Below, piece by piece: positions 1-5,985 of a DNA stretch of 8,176 bases. Location: the NCBI RefSeq assembly GCF_035938995.1, contig NZ_DASZGI010000089.1:1-8176 (forward strand). The letters run 5' to 3'. The notes beneath the pieces were generated by a model, which saw only the letters and a program-made list of their open reading frames with translations, had not been told where the DNA came from and made no database searches. Origin of the DNA: DASZGI01 sp035938995 (GTDB lineage Bacteria; Actinomycetota; Actinomycetes; Streptomycetales; Catenulisporaceae). The translations under genes were made by a program, and so were the position numbers. How positions within the stretch are numbered: the first letter of the stretch is position 1; each line of letters starts with the position of its first letter.

Positions 1-816
1 GCCGGTCAACGTGGAGTCACCGTTGTAGTCGTGCCACGCGCAGTACGCACCCTGGTAGCTGTCCGGGTTCGTGCCGTGCGGGGAGAGGATGACGTAGTAC
101 GAGTACCGGTTGGAGGCTGCGGTGGTGTTGCCGAAGTGCGCCGCCGCGTTGACCGCCTCCTGGCCCAGCTGGTGCCCGGACGCCGTACCCGGGGAGGCCG
201 CAGAGTTGTCGTACCAGACGCCGGACAGCGCGCCACCCGTGTCATACGGCACGAAGTTGGCATTGCTGGGGCAGCTGGTCGCTCCGGACGACACGTTCGG
301 GCCGTCGCACCACTGGGTCAGCCCGGCCGACCACAGCTCGCCACCGGTACCGATGCCCTTGAACATCTCCTGGGCGACCGGCGCGCCGCCGTCCGGGTCC
401 CCGGAGAACGTCAGGTCACCGCTGCTGTTGGTGCTCTGGGTGCCCCACTGAGTGCCGTAGAACACCAGGTACACCTTCGCGTGACCGCTCATCACGCCGA
501 TACCGTCGATGCCGCCGCCGTACGCCAACGTCTCCGGACCGGTCGCGTTCGGCGTAGCGAGCTGCGGGTGCGCAGCCGAGTACGCGTTCATCTTCGCCAG
601 CTGGGAGATCGTCGGCAGGGCGCCGTGCCGGTACGGGTGACCGTAGGCCGGTGAGTACGGGTTGTTGATCGAGCCGGCCGAGGAAGTGGGGGTGGAGGCC
701 TGGGCGGCGGTCGCGGACATCGCGATCCCGGCACCCAGGGCGATGCTGGCTGCAGCTGCCAGCGTTATCCGTGCGCGACGGCGCACGGTCGATCTCGACG
801 TGTGGGTCACGTGCAT
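1..816 (-). CDS. Secreted protein of unknown function (3' end beyond window)
   Basis: The reading frame is open from an ATG at 816 to the window edge (272 codons, C-terminus missing). The first 40 residues form a Sec signal peptide: an Arg-rich n-region (SRSTVRRRAR), an Ala-rich hydrophobic core at about 18-35, and a signal peptidase I site after AQA40. The mature part is rich in Gly, Ser, Asn and Tyr, which fits an exported protein. Visible blocks are HPYRHGALPT (60-69), YGGGIDGIGV (99-108), KVYLVFYGTQWG (114-125), and YYVILSPHG (240-248) followed by YCAWHDYNGD (258-267). There are three cysteines (170, 182, 259). I recall similar uncharacterised actinobacterial secreted proteins, but no function. 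The pattern of conserved-looking His, Cys and Asp would suit a hydrolase, though this is not shown. Start: AAGGGG at 821-826 sits too close to the ATG (about 4 nt) but about 10 nt from an in-frame GTG at 810, which may be the true start. Confidence 0.85.
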   Translation of the reverse strand, partial: MHVTHTSRSTVRRRARITLAAAASIALGAGIAMSATAAQASTPTSSAGSINNPYSPAYGHPYRHGALPTISQLAKMNAYSAAHPQLATPNATGPETLAYGGGIDGIGVMSGHAKVYLVFYGTQWGTQSTNSSGDLTFSGDPDGGAPVAQEMFKGIGTGGELWSAGLTQWCDGPNVSSGATSCPSNANFVPYDTGGALSGVWYDNSAASPGTASGHQLGQEAVNAAAHFGNTTAASNRYSYYVILSPHGTNPDSYQGAYCAWHDYNGDSTLTG

Positions 817-1242
817 TTACCCCTTGTCTCGTGTGTGGCGGCGGCGCTTGTGGGTGCGGCCGACGCACGGGAGCCGGGCCCGCGGGATCGGGGCTCGCGG
901 GATCGCCGCGTCGCCCCGGGGCGCGGCCCGGTGCGGCTTTGTGCGCTGTGCGTGTGCTCGCGACGCCGACGAAACGGAGTGCACGTTGAAGGGCGACGTG
1001 CAGCCGGGCCCGATCCGACCGTGTCGCGTTCTAGAGGTCCCGGCGAGACGCGCCGGGGGTGACTCAGCGCCCGTAGGCGCTTGGGCTGGCGCGTCCGGGA
1101 CACTGAGGCGCAAATTAGCGCTGGGCTTCAGTACGGTCAACAACTACTGACGAAACAGGCGTTCATTGGACAGCTTTTGTGAAACCCCCGGGAATCGGCC
1201 GCCGGGCTGCGGCGACGTCCCGGCTGTGCCAGGCTGTCCTCC
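817..1242. other. Divergent intergenic region with long structured leader
   Basis: This 426-bp gap separates the minus-strand secreted protein gene from the plus-strand reductase. It holds the promoter at 1112-1140 and the leader of the secreted gene. Two compact perfect stem-loops lie early in that leader: AGCGCC/GGCGCT (1066-1071 and 1076-1081, loop CGTA) and CCCGGCG/CGCCGGG (1039-1045 and 1051-1057, 5-nt loop). A 10-bp direct repeat, CGCGGGATCG, occurs at 881-890 and 896-905. No U-run follows the hairpins, and I could not match the leader to a riboswitch class. No convincing gene is present, apart from the weak upstream ORF described in the findings. Confidence 0.5.
1112..1140 (-). promoter_or_regulatory. 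Probable sigma-70-type promoter for the secreted protein gene
   Basis: On the minus strand, TTGACC (1140-1135, 5 of 6 to the -35 consensus) is followed after exactly 17 bp by TAATTT (1117-1112), which fits the TANNNT pattern of actinobacterial -10 elements. Transcription would start near 1103-1106, about 290 nt before the start codon of the secreted protein. It is the best promoter match I found in the window. Confidence 0.55.
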
Positions 1243-2004
1243 GTGCGCCAGCTGATCCCCCGCACGAGTCGTGACGCCGAGCCCGACCTCGCGGCCGTCT
1301 ACGCGTATCCGGGACACGCCCGCCGGTGGATGAGGGCCAACATGGTCGCCTCGGTGGACGGCGCGGCCCAGGCCGACGGCAAGTCGGGCGGCTTGTCCGG
1401 AAGCGCCGACAAGCGGGTGATGAGCGTGCTGCGGGCCCTCGCGGACGTGATCGTCGTCGGCGCGTCGACCGTGCGGGTCGAGGGGTACGACAAGCCGCCG
1501 AGCCCACCGCGCCCCCAGTTCGCGGCGCTGCGCGCGGAAGCCGGCCAGACCGAGGTCGCCTCCTACGCCGTGGTGAGCGCGAGCCTCGACCTCGACTTCG
1601 ACTCGCCCCGGTACACCGAGGCGCGCATCCCCACGATCACCATCACGGTCGCCGACGCGCCGACCGACCGCCTCGCCGCCGCACGCGCCGCCGGAGAGGT
1701 GATCATCGCCGGGGAGGGCCGGGTCGACATGGCGCTGGCCCTCGACACCATCGCCGGGTCGGGCCGGGGACGGCTGCTGTGCGAGGGCGGCCCGCACCTG
1801 CTGTCGGCCATCGCGCATGCCAGCTACCTCGACGAGTTGTGCCTCACCCTCTCGCCCCAGCTGCGCGGAGGAGAGGCGTTCCGCCTGCTCGAAGGGGTGA
1901 AACTGGATCCCGCGGTGCCCGTGACCCTGCACACCCTGCTGGTCGAGGAAGGGTTCTTATTCGCCCGCTACCTCACCGCGCCCGAACAACAGCCGCAGCA
2001 GTAG
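1243..2004 (+). CDS. RibD C-terminal-type reductase (pyrimidine / dihydrofolate reductase family)
   Basis: The 253-residue protein is a single RibD C-terminal domain with a dihydrofolate-reductase-like fold, a cytoplasmic NADPH-dependent reductase type. Visible family motifs are RANMVASVDG (31-40, substrate and cofactor side of the first strand), LADVIVVGASTVRVEGY (66-82), and LLCEGGPHLL (178-187), whose EGGP segment is the dinucleotide-binding signature. The end, EEGFLFARY (235-243), is typical of the family. In riboflavin synthesis this domain reduces the ribosylamino-pyrimidine intermediate. Here the deaminase half of bifunctional RibD is absent and no other rib gene is nearby, so the substrate is unknown. 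The GTG start has no Shine-Dalgarno: the 20 bases before it are pyrimidine-rich. A hexamer CAGGCT (1230-1235), seven bases before GTG, resembles the -10 box of a leaderless promoter. The gene stands alone, with 123 bp to msrB. Confidence 0.9.
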   Translation: MRQLIPRTSRDAEPDLAAVYAYPGHARRWMRANMVASVDGAAQADGKSGGLSGSADKRVMSVLRALADVIVVGASTVRVEGYDKPPSPPRPQFAALRAEAGQTEVASYAVVSASLDLDFDSPRYTEARIPTITITVADAPTDRLAAARAAGEVIIAGEGRVDMALALDTIAGSGRGRLLCEGGPHLLSAIAHASYLDELCLTLSPQLRGGEAFRLLEGVKLDPAVPVTLHTLLVEEGFLFARYLTAPEQQPQQ

Positions 2005-2127
2005 GAGCACGCGGGGCGGGAAAGGGCGGATGGATGGACGGACGGCGCGGACAGTCGCGCCTTACCGACCGCTTACCACCCGCGGCCGCCCGCGCGCCCA
2101 CTCGTCCCAGAGACGTACCCTCGAACC
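2005..2127 (+). promoter_or_regulatory. msrB upstream region with possible leaderless -10 box
   Basis: The 123-bp gap holds a short degenerate tetranucleotide run (GGATGGATGGACGGACGG, 2028-2045). Close to msrB, TACCCT at 2116-2121 fits TANNNT and ends six bases before the ATG at 2128. There is no purine-rich Shine-Dalgarno before that ATG. Spacing and composition suggest transcription starts at or next to the start codon. I see no convincing -35 hexamer at 17-18 bp. Confidence 0.35.
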
Positions 2128-2535
2128 ATGGGGTATGAAGTAACCAAATCCGAGGACGAGTGGCGTGCCGAGCTCTCCCCCGCCGAATACCGCGTGCTGC
2201 GCCAGGCGGGCACCGAGCAGGCCTTCACCGGCGAGTACACGGACACCGAAACCATCGGCGTGTACAAGTGCCGGGCCTGCGGCAACGAGTTGTTCCGCTC
2301 CGACACCAAGTTCCATTCGCACTGCGGCTGGCCGTCCTTCTACGACCCGGCCGACAGCTCCGCCGTCGAGCTGATCGAGGACCGCGCCCTCGGCATGGTC
2401 CGCACGGAGGTCCGCTGCGCCCGCTGCGGCTCCCACCTGGGCCACGTCTTCGAGGGCGAGGGCTACCCGACCCCCACCGACCAGCGCTACTGCATCAACT
2501 CGATCAGCCTCACCCTCGAGCCGAAGGAGAGCTGA
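2128..2535 (+). CDS. msrB: Peptide-methionine (R)-S-oxide reductase MsrB
   Basis: The enzyme reduces methionine-R-sulfoxide in oxidised proteins back to methionine, with thioredoxin as usual electron donor; it is a cytosolic oxidative-damage repair enzyme. The 135-residue product has the normal MsrB length and all hallmarks. Two CxxC pairs, CRAC (48-51) and CARC (97-100), bind the structural zinc. HCGWPSF (65-71) carries the likely resolving cysteine C66. GSHLGHVF (101-108) is the conserved substrate-site block, and RYCINS (120-125) holds the catalytic cysteine C122. No signal peptide is present and no MsrA domain is fused. It appears to be transcribed alone, probably as a leaderless message, and faces the toxin-antitoxin relic on the opposite strand 12 bp downstream. 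Confidence 0.97.
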   Translation: MGYEVTKSEDEWRAELSPAEYRVLRQAGTEQAFTGEYTDTETIGVYKCRACGNELFRSDTKFHSHCGWPSFYDPADSSAVELIEDRALGMVRTEVRCARCGSHLGHVFEGEGYPTPTDQRYCINSISLTLEPKES

Positions 2536-2547
2536 CCGAACCGGCGT

Positions 2548-2674
2548 TCAGGCCGCCGAGGCGCGCGGCCTGATCTCCACAGTCAAGCGCGCATCGAGTG
2601 CCTCGGCGAGGCTCGAGGACGGGGAGCGTCGGAACCGTGCCTCCCGCCTCGAACCGTGCCACCGCGGATCGCGC
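2548..2674 (-). pseudogene. Remnant of the partner XRE-type antitoxin gene
   Basis: Directly after the toxin remnant, the minus strand reads ARSAVARFEAGGTVPTLPVLE (frame of 2674-2612), then after a shift LAEALDARLTVEIRPRASAA and TGA (2610-2548). Joined, these match the second half of small XRE helix-turn-helix antitoxins: recognition helix (SAVARFEAG), then the PTLPVLERLAEALD-like helix and a short beta tail. Loss of two bases (CG) between GAG and CTC at 2611/2612 accounts for the shift. The N-terminal half of the helix-turn-helix is gone, fused by deletion to the toxin's RMRDPR block. The toxin-first order agrees with HigBA-type modules. The two remnants share one continuous but meaningless 74-codon frame (2772-2548), which an automatic caller could report as a small hypothetical protein. 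Confidence 0.7.
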
Positions 2675-2772
2675 ATGCGTGTCTTGCGGAACACCGTCAG
2701 CAGGATGACGCGGCGGCAGAGCTTCCAGCAACCGCCTGACCTCCTCTTCCAATTCCACAGCACCCAAGCCAT
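2662..2772 (-). pseudogene. Remnant of a RelE/HigB-type (phage Gp49-like) toxin gene
   Basis: From an ATG at 2772 the frame begins MAWVLW, then continues one frame over (from 2755) as ELEEEVRRLLEALPP, the usual N-terminus of phage-derived Gp49-like toxins. A single lost G after TGG explains the shift. At about 2712 the first frame resumes with RRVILLTVFRKTRMRDPR, which resembles the conserved core strand and basic motif found late in these toxins. Intact members are about 110-120 residues; here roughly 50-60 residues between the two blocks are missing, as is the C-terminal helix. The family cleaves mRNA on ribosomes and is neutralised by the adjacent antitoxin. With its middle deleted the product cannot be functional. 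Recognition rests on motif memory, not a database search. Confidence 0.7.
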
Positions 2773-2926
2773 AGCGATGATGCTATGGACTTCTCCCGGC
2801 AGGTCGGCGCACTTGATCGCGAGTTTCAGCTGATCTTGTGCAACGTCCGCGATTGGCGGTCGAACACTCGAGCAAGGTGGTAAAAGCGTTCCATGAACTG
2901 TCGACGCTCGCCGAAACAGTGACGTC

Positions 2927-3319
2927 ATGGCCACGTGGGAGGACGTGAGCCGGATCGCCTTGGCGCTGCCCGAGACGACTGAGGAGGTCCGGCGGACGAA
3001 CGCGGTGTGGAAGGTACGCACCAAGCCGTTCGCGTGGGAGCGGCCGCTCGGGAAGGCGGACCGGGCTGCCCTTGGTGACGCGGCGCCGGACGGGGACATC
3101 CTGGCCGTGCGGATCGCACAGATCGAGCTGCGGGAGGCGCTGATCGCCTCCGATCCCGCCGTGTACTTCACTATTCCGCACTTCTCGGGCTTTCCGGCGG
3201 CACTGGTGCTGCTCGGGGCGATCGACGAGGCGGAGTTGTCGGACGCGCTGGCCGAGGCTTGGCTGTGCATGGCACCCAAACGGGTGGCCGACGCCTTTCT
3301 CAAGACGCGGGAGCAGTGA
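2927..3319 (+). CDS. MmcQ/YjbR family protein
   Basis: The 130-residue protein matches the MmcQ/YjbR family (a CyaY-like fold, often labelled DNA-binding without firm biochemical proof). It opens with ATWEDVSRIALALPETTE (2-19), the family's N-terminal signature. It continues with KPFAWERPLGKADRAALG (33-50), DPAVYFTIPHFSGFP (76-90), and a closing EAWLCMAPKRVADAFL (110-125) with the family's APKR motif. No signal peptide or membrane segment is visible, so it is cytosolic. The ATG is chosen because family proteins start within a few residues of ATWEDV; no clear Shine-Dalgarno precedes it. It is transcribed away from the toxin-antitoxin remnant and has no evident functional link to its neighbours. 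Its physiological role is unknown. Confidence 0.9.
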   Translation: MATWEDVSRIALALPETTEEVRRTNAVWKVRTKPFAWERPLGKADRAALGDAAPDGDILAVRIAQIELREALIASDPAVYFTIPHFSGFPAALVLLGAIDEAELSDALAEAWLCMAPKRVADAFLKTREQ

Positions 3320-3357
3320 CCGCGTCGGCGCCCCACCTGACCTGACCTCGCCTCACT

Positions 3358-3385
3358 CGGCCGCCTCACCCAGTCGGCCGGTTTT
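3358..3385 (+). terminator. Weak candidate terminator after the YjbR-family gene
   Basis: Two CGGCCG hexamers (3358-3363 and 3375-3380) can pair across an 11-nt loop and are followed by GTTTT, one of the few T-runs in this GC-rich region. The stem is only 6 bp. The rest of the 186-bp gap to the urease genes (3320-3505) holds no convincing promoter: TTGCAA (3384-3389) and TTGAAC (3406-3411) are possible -35 boxes without good partners. Confidence 0.3.
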
Positions 3386-3505
3386 GCAACCAGGCAGGCG
3401 GAGGGTTGAACTCGGCACAGCCTGAATCCTGCTGATCCTTTGCGCCGCGCCGGGGGATGCGGTTGGCTAGACGCGACCAGCTGGTACGGACCCGGAGCTG
3501 CCCTG

Positions 3506-4225
3506 ATGCGCCTGACCCCCACCGAACGCGACCGCCTGGTGCTGTTCGGCGCGGCGCAGTTGGCGCGGGCCCGGCGGCAGCGTGGGCTCCGGCTGAACGT
3601 GCCCGAGGCCACCGCGCTCGTCGCCGACACCGTGTGCGAGGCGGCGCGGGACGGGCTGCGGCTGGCCGAGGCGGTTGAGGCCGGGCGGTCGGTGCTGGGC
3701 GTGGACGACGTGCTGCCCGGCGTTCCGGACGTCGTCACCGAGATCCAGGTCGAGGCGGTCTTCGAGGACGGCACCCGGCTGGCGGTCGTCACCGATCCGT
3801 TCCGTCGTGCGGATTCTCCGGGGCGGGGGTCGCTCGGCGAGCGCGCGCCGGGGGCGGCGATCCCCCGGGAGGAAGCCGCCGCGGCCGAACGGGAGGTGCT
3901 GCGGCTGACCGTCCGCAACACCGGGGACGTGCCGATCTCGGTGACCAGTCACTTCCACTTCTTCGAGGTGAACCGCCGCCTCGCCTTCGACCGTTGTTCT
4001 GCGTATGGGATGCGGTTGGACATCCCCGCCGGCTCCTCGACCCGCTTCGAGCCCGGCGTCCCGGTCGAGGTCGGGCTGGTCCCGATCGGCGGCGGGCGGG
4101 TCGCGATCGGCTTCTCCGGTCTGGTCGACGGTCCGCTGGACGCTCCGGGCGCCCGGGATGCGGCGCTCGCGCGGGCCGAGGCGGAGGGCTACCTCATGCG
4201 CCCGGACCAGGAGGAGGCGCGGTGA
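3506..4225 (+). CDS. ureAB: Urease gamma-beta fusion subunit
   Basis: The 239-residue protein fuses the two small urease subunits, which assemble with UreC into the nickel enzyme that hydrolyses urea to ammonia and carbamate. Residues 1-100 are gamma: MRLTPTERDRLVLFGAAQLA (1-20), LRLNVPEATALVADTVCEAARDG (28-50) and VDDVLPGVPDVVTEIQVEAVF (66-86). Residues 130-205 are beta: VRNTGDVPISVTSHFHFFEVN (136-156) and GMRLDIPAGSSTRFEPG (168-184). The linker and beta N-terminus (101-130) are poorly conserved. The total length is close to the fused UreA of Helicobacter. The ATG at 3506 is chosen over an upstream in-frame ATG at 3440 because gamma subunits begin MRLTP and GGAG (3494-3497) lies 8 nt before it. 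The last 4 nt overlap ureC (GTGA), implying translational coupling. Confidence 0.94.
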   Translation: MRLTPTERDRLVLFGAAQLARARRQRGLRLNVPEATALVADTVCEAARDGLRLAEAVEAGRSVLGVDDVLPGVPDVVTEIQVEAVFEDGTRLAVVTDPFRRADSPGRGSLGERAPGAAIPREEAAAAEREVLRLTVRNTGDVPISVTSHFHFFEVNRRLAFDRCSAYGMRLDIPAGSSTRFEPGVPVEVGLVPIGGGRVAIGFSGLVDGPLDAPGARDAALARAEAEGYLMRPDQEEAR

Positions 4226-5919
4226 GCATCCTGAACGCGCACGACTACATCGCGGTGCACGGCCCACGCGTCGGCGACCGGGTGCGGCTCGGCGACACCG
4301 ACCTGATCGTCGAGGTCGAGCACGACGCGCAGGCGCCCGGCGACGAGTTCCTGGCCGGGTTCGGCAAAACCGCGCGCGACGGGCTGCACCTCAGGGCCGC
4401 GGCCGTCGCGGAGACCTGTGACTTGGTGATCAGCAACGTGCTGATCATCGACGCGGTGTCGGGGGTGCGCAAGGCCTCGATCGGGGTGCGCGGCGGGCGC
4501 ATCCACGCGATCGGGCGGGCCGGGAATCCGGACACGCTTTCCGGCGTCGACGTCGTCGTAGGAACCGGAACCGCGATCGTCTCCGGCGAAGGCCTGATCG
4601 CGACCGCGGGGGCCATCGACACTCACGTGCACCTGTTGTCGCCCCGCATCATGGAGGCCTCGCTCGCCTCCGGGGTGACCACGATCATCGGACAGGAGTT
4701 CGGGCCGGTCTGGGGTGTCGGGGTCAACTCGCCCTGGGCGCTGCGCCACGCCTTCAACGCCTTCGACGCCTGGCCGGTGAACATCGGCTTCCTGGCGCGC
4801 GGCTCGTCCTCCCATCCGGCGCCGCTGATCGAGGCGCTGGTCGAGGGCGGCGCGAGCGGCTTCAAAGTACACGAGGACATGGGTGCGCACGCGCGGGCGC
4901 TCGACACGGCGCTGCGCGTCGCAGAGGACTACGACGTCCAGGTCGCGCTGCACACCGACGGACTGAACGAGGCGCTGAGCGTCGAGGACACCCTCGCCGT
5001 GCTCGAGGGCCGCACGATCCACGCCTTCCACATCGAGGGCTGCGGCGGCGGCCACGTGCCGAACGTGCTGCGTCTAGCGGGCGAGCCGAACGTGATCGGC
5101 TCCTCGACGAATCCGACGCTCCCGTTCGGACGCGACGCGGTCGGCGAGCACTTCGGCATGATCATGTCGGCGCACGGCCTCAAGCCGGACCTGCCTGGGG
5201 ACGCGGCGCTGGCCCGGGACCGGATCCGTGCCTCGACGATGGGCGCCGAGGACGTCCTGCACGACCTCGGCGTCATCCCCATCACCTCGTCCGACGCACA
5301 GGGCATGGGCCGCGCCGGGGAAACGGTCCGGCGCACCTTCGCGGTCGCGGACAAGATGAAGGGGCAGCTCGGCGCGGAGGCCGTCGATCCGAGCGGCGCA
5401 CGCCACGACAACGCCAGGGTGCTGCGGTACATCGCGAAGCTGACGGTGAACCCGGCGATCGCGCACGGCCTCGCGCACGAGATCGGCACGCTCGAGCCGG
5501 GCAAGCTCGCGGACATCGTGCTCTGGCACCCGGCGTACTTCGGCGCGAAGCCGCAGCTCGTGCTGAAAGCAGGCTTCCCCGCGTACGGAGTCGTCGGCGA
5601 CCCGAACGCCTCGACGGACCGCTGCGAGCCGCTGATGTACGGCCCGCAGTTCGGGGGCCACGGGGCGACCGCCGCCGACCTGTCCGTGGCCTTCGTCGCG
5701 GGCGCCGCGGCCGAGGCCGCCGCGGATCTGTTCCCGACCCGTCGGCGCCGGGTGGCCGTGCGCGGCACCCGCGGCATCGGCCCGAGCGCGATGGTCCGCA
5801 ACACCCGCACCGGGGCCGTGCGGGTGGCGCCCGCGACCGGCGCGGTCACCCTCGACGGCGAGCCGATCGAATCCGGCCCCTCCGAGCGCGTGTCCTTGTC
5901 CCGGCTGTATTTCCTGTAG
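4222..5919 (+). CDS. ureC: Urease alpha subunit, flap-variant form
   Basis: This is the catalytic urease subunit: 565 residues, the normal length, in an amidohydrolase fold. Nickel and active-site residues are all present: H135 and H137 in DTHVH, K215 (carbamylated lysine) and H217 in FKVHED, H244 in VALHTD, H270 in FHIEG, and D358 in TSSDAQ. The catalytic flap histidine H318 and R334 in DRIRA are also kept. The flap itself is unusual: MSAHG (315-319) stands where typical ureases have MVCHH, so the flap cysteine is alanine (A317). HEDWG is HEDMG, and the alanine of SDSQA is glycine (G361). The GTG start at 4222 overlaps the ureAB stop, with an AGGAGGAGG stretch just upstream. The C-terminus, SRLYFL, resembles the usual RYFLF. 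No ureDEFG follows; 66 bp later comes agmatine deiminase. The likely substrate is urea, but a related ureido compound is possible. Confidence 0.93.
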   Translation: MSILNAHDYIAVHGPRVGDRVRLGDTDLIVEVEHDAQAPGDEFLAGFGKTARDGLHLRAAAVAETCDLVISNVLIIDAVSGVRKASIGVRGGRIHAIGRAGNPDTLSGVDVVVGTGTAIVSGEGLIATAGAIDTHVHLLSPRIMEASLASGVTTIIGQEFGPVWGVGVNSPWALRHAFNAFDAWPVNIGFLARGSSSHPAPLIEALVEGGASGFKVHEDMGAHARALDTALRVAEDYDVQVALHTDGLNEALSVEDTLAVLEGRTIHAFHIEGCGGGHVPNVLRLAGEPNVIGSSTNPTLPFGRDAVGEHFGMIMSAHGLKPDLPGDAALARDRIRASTMGAEDVLHDLGVIPITSSDAQGMGRAGETVRRTFAVADKMKGQLGAEAVDPSGARHDNARVLRYIAKLTVNPAIAHGLAHEIGTLEPGKLADIVLWHPAYFGAKPQLVLKAGFPAYGVVGDPNASTDRCEPLMYGPQFGGHGATAADLSVAFVAGAAAEAAADLFPTRRRRVAVRGTRGIGPSAMVRNTRTGAVRVAPATGAVTLDGEPIESGPSERVSLSRLYFL

Positions 5920-5985
5920 TCGATCCCGTCCCGATTTCCCCGACCACCGTTCCCCGCACCCCGTACCGCTGTAGGAGCGCGCAGG

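Larger units (their letters stand above)
2536..2926. other. Intergenic region holding a gene relic
   Basis: The 391 bp between msrB and the YjbR-family gene hold no intact gene. The first two-thirds (2548-2772, minus strand) is the decayed toxin-antitoxin module annotated separately. The remainder (2773-2926) has visibly lower GC than the flanking genes. It must contain the promoter of the YjbR-family gene, but I see no good -35/-10 pair. Just upstream of the toxin ATG, the same minus-strand frame reads through a protein-like stretch (about 2773-2856) that I do not recognise and that is probably chance. A 32-codon plus-strand ORF at 2785-2883 has poor third-position GC and is not supported as a gene. 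Confidence 0.6.

Noticed and set aside
817..1105. c-di-AMP (ydaO-type) or other riboswitch in the leader of the secreted protein gene
   Set aside because: Long leaders of actinobacterial secreted cell-wall proteins often carry this riboswitch, so I looked for its conserved core segments. They are not present; only simple GC-rich hairpins are seen.
1326..2138. Plus-strand frame of 270 codons overlapping the RibD-like reductase
   Set aside because: Out-of-frame shadow with an Arg/Pro/Gly-rich product; the frame starting at 1243 carries the reductase motifs.
2785..2883. 32-codon plus-strand ORF upstream of the YjbR-family gene
   Set aside because: Third-position GC is low compared with neighbouring genes, there is no Shine-Dalgarno, and the product is not recognisable.
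3440..3505. Upstream in-frame ATG extending the urease gamma-beta subunit by 22 residues
   Set aside because: Gamma subunits start at MRLTP, the extra residues match nothing in the family, and the Shine-Dalgarno GGAG is correctly placed for the ATG at 3506.
2773..3921. Very long minus-strand open frame (continuing to 2548, over 450 codons) antisense to the urease and YjbR-family genes
   Set aside because: It mirrors well-supported plus-strand genes and gives a low-complexity Ser/Arg/Ala-rich product, as expected from reading high-GC genes backwards. Only its last 74 codons carry recognisable protein blocks, and these are annotated as the toxin-antitoxin relic.
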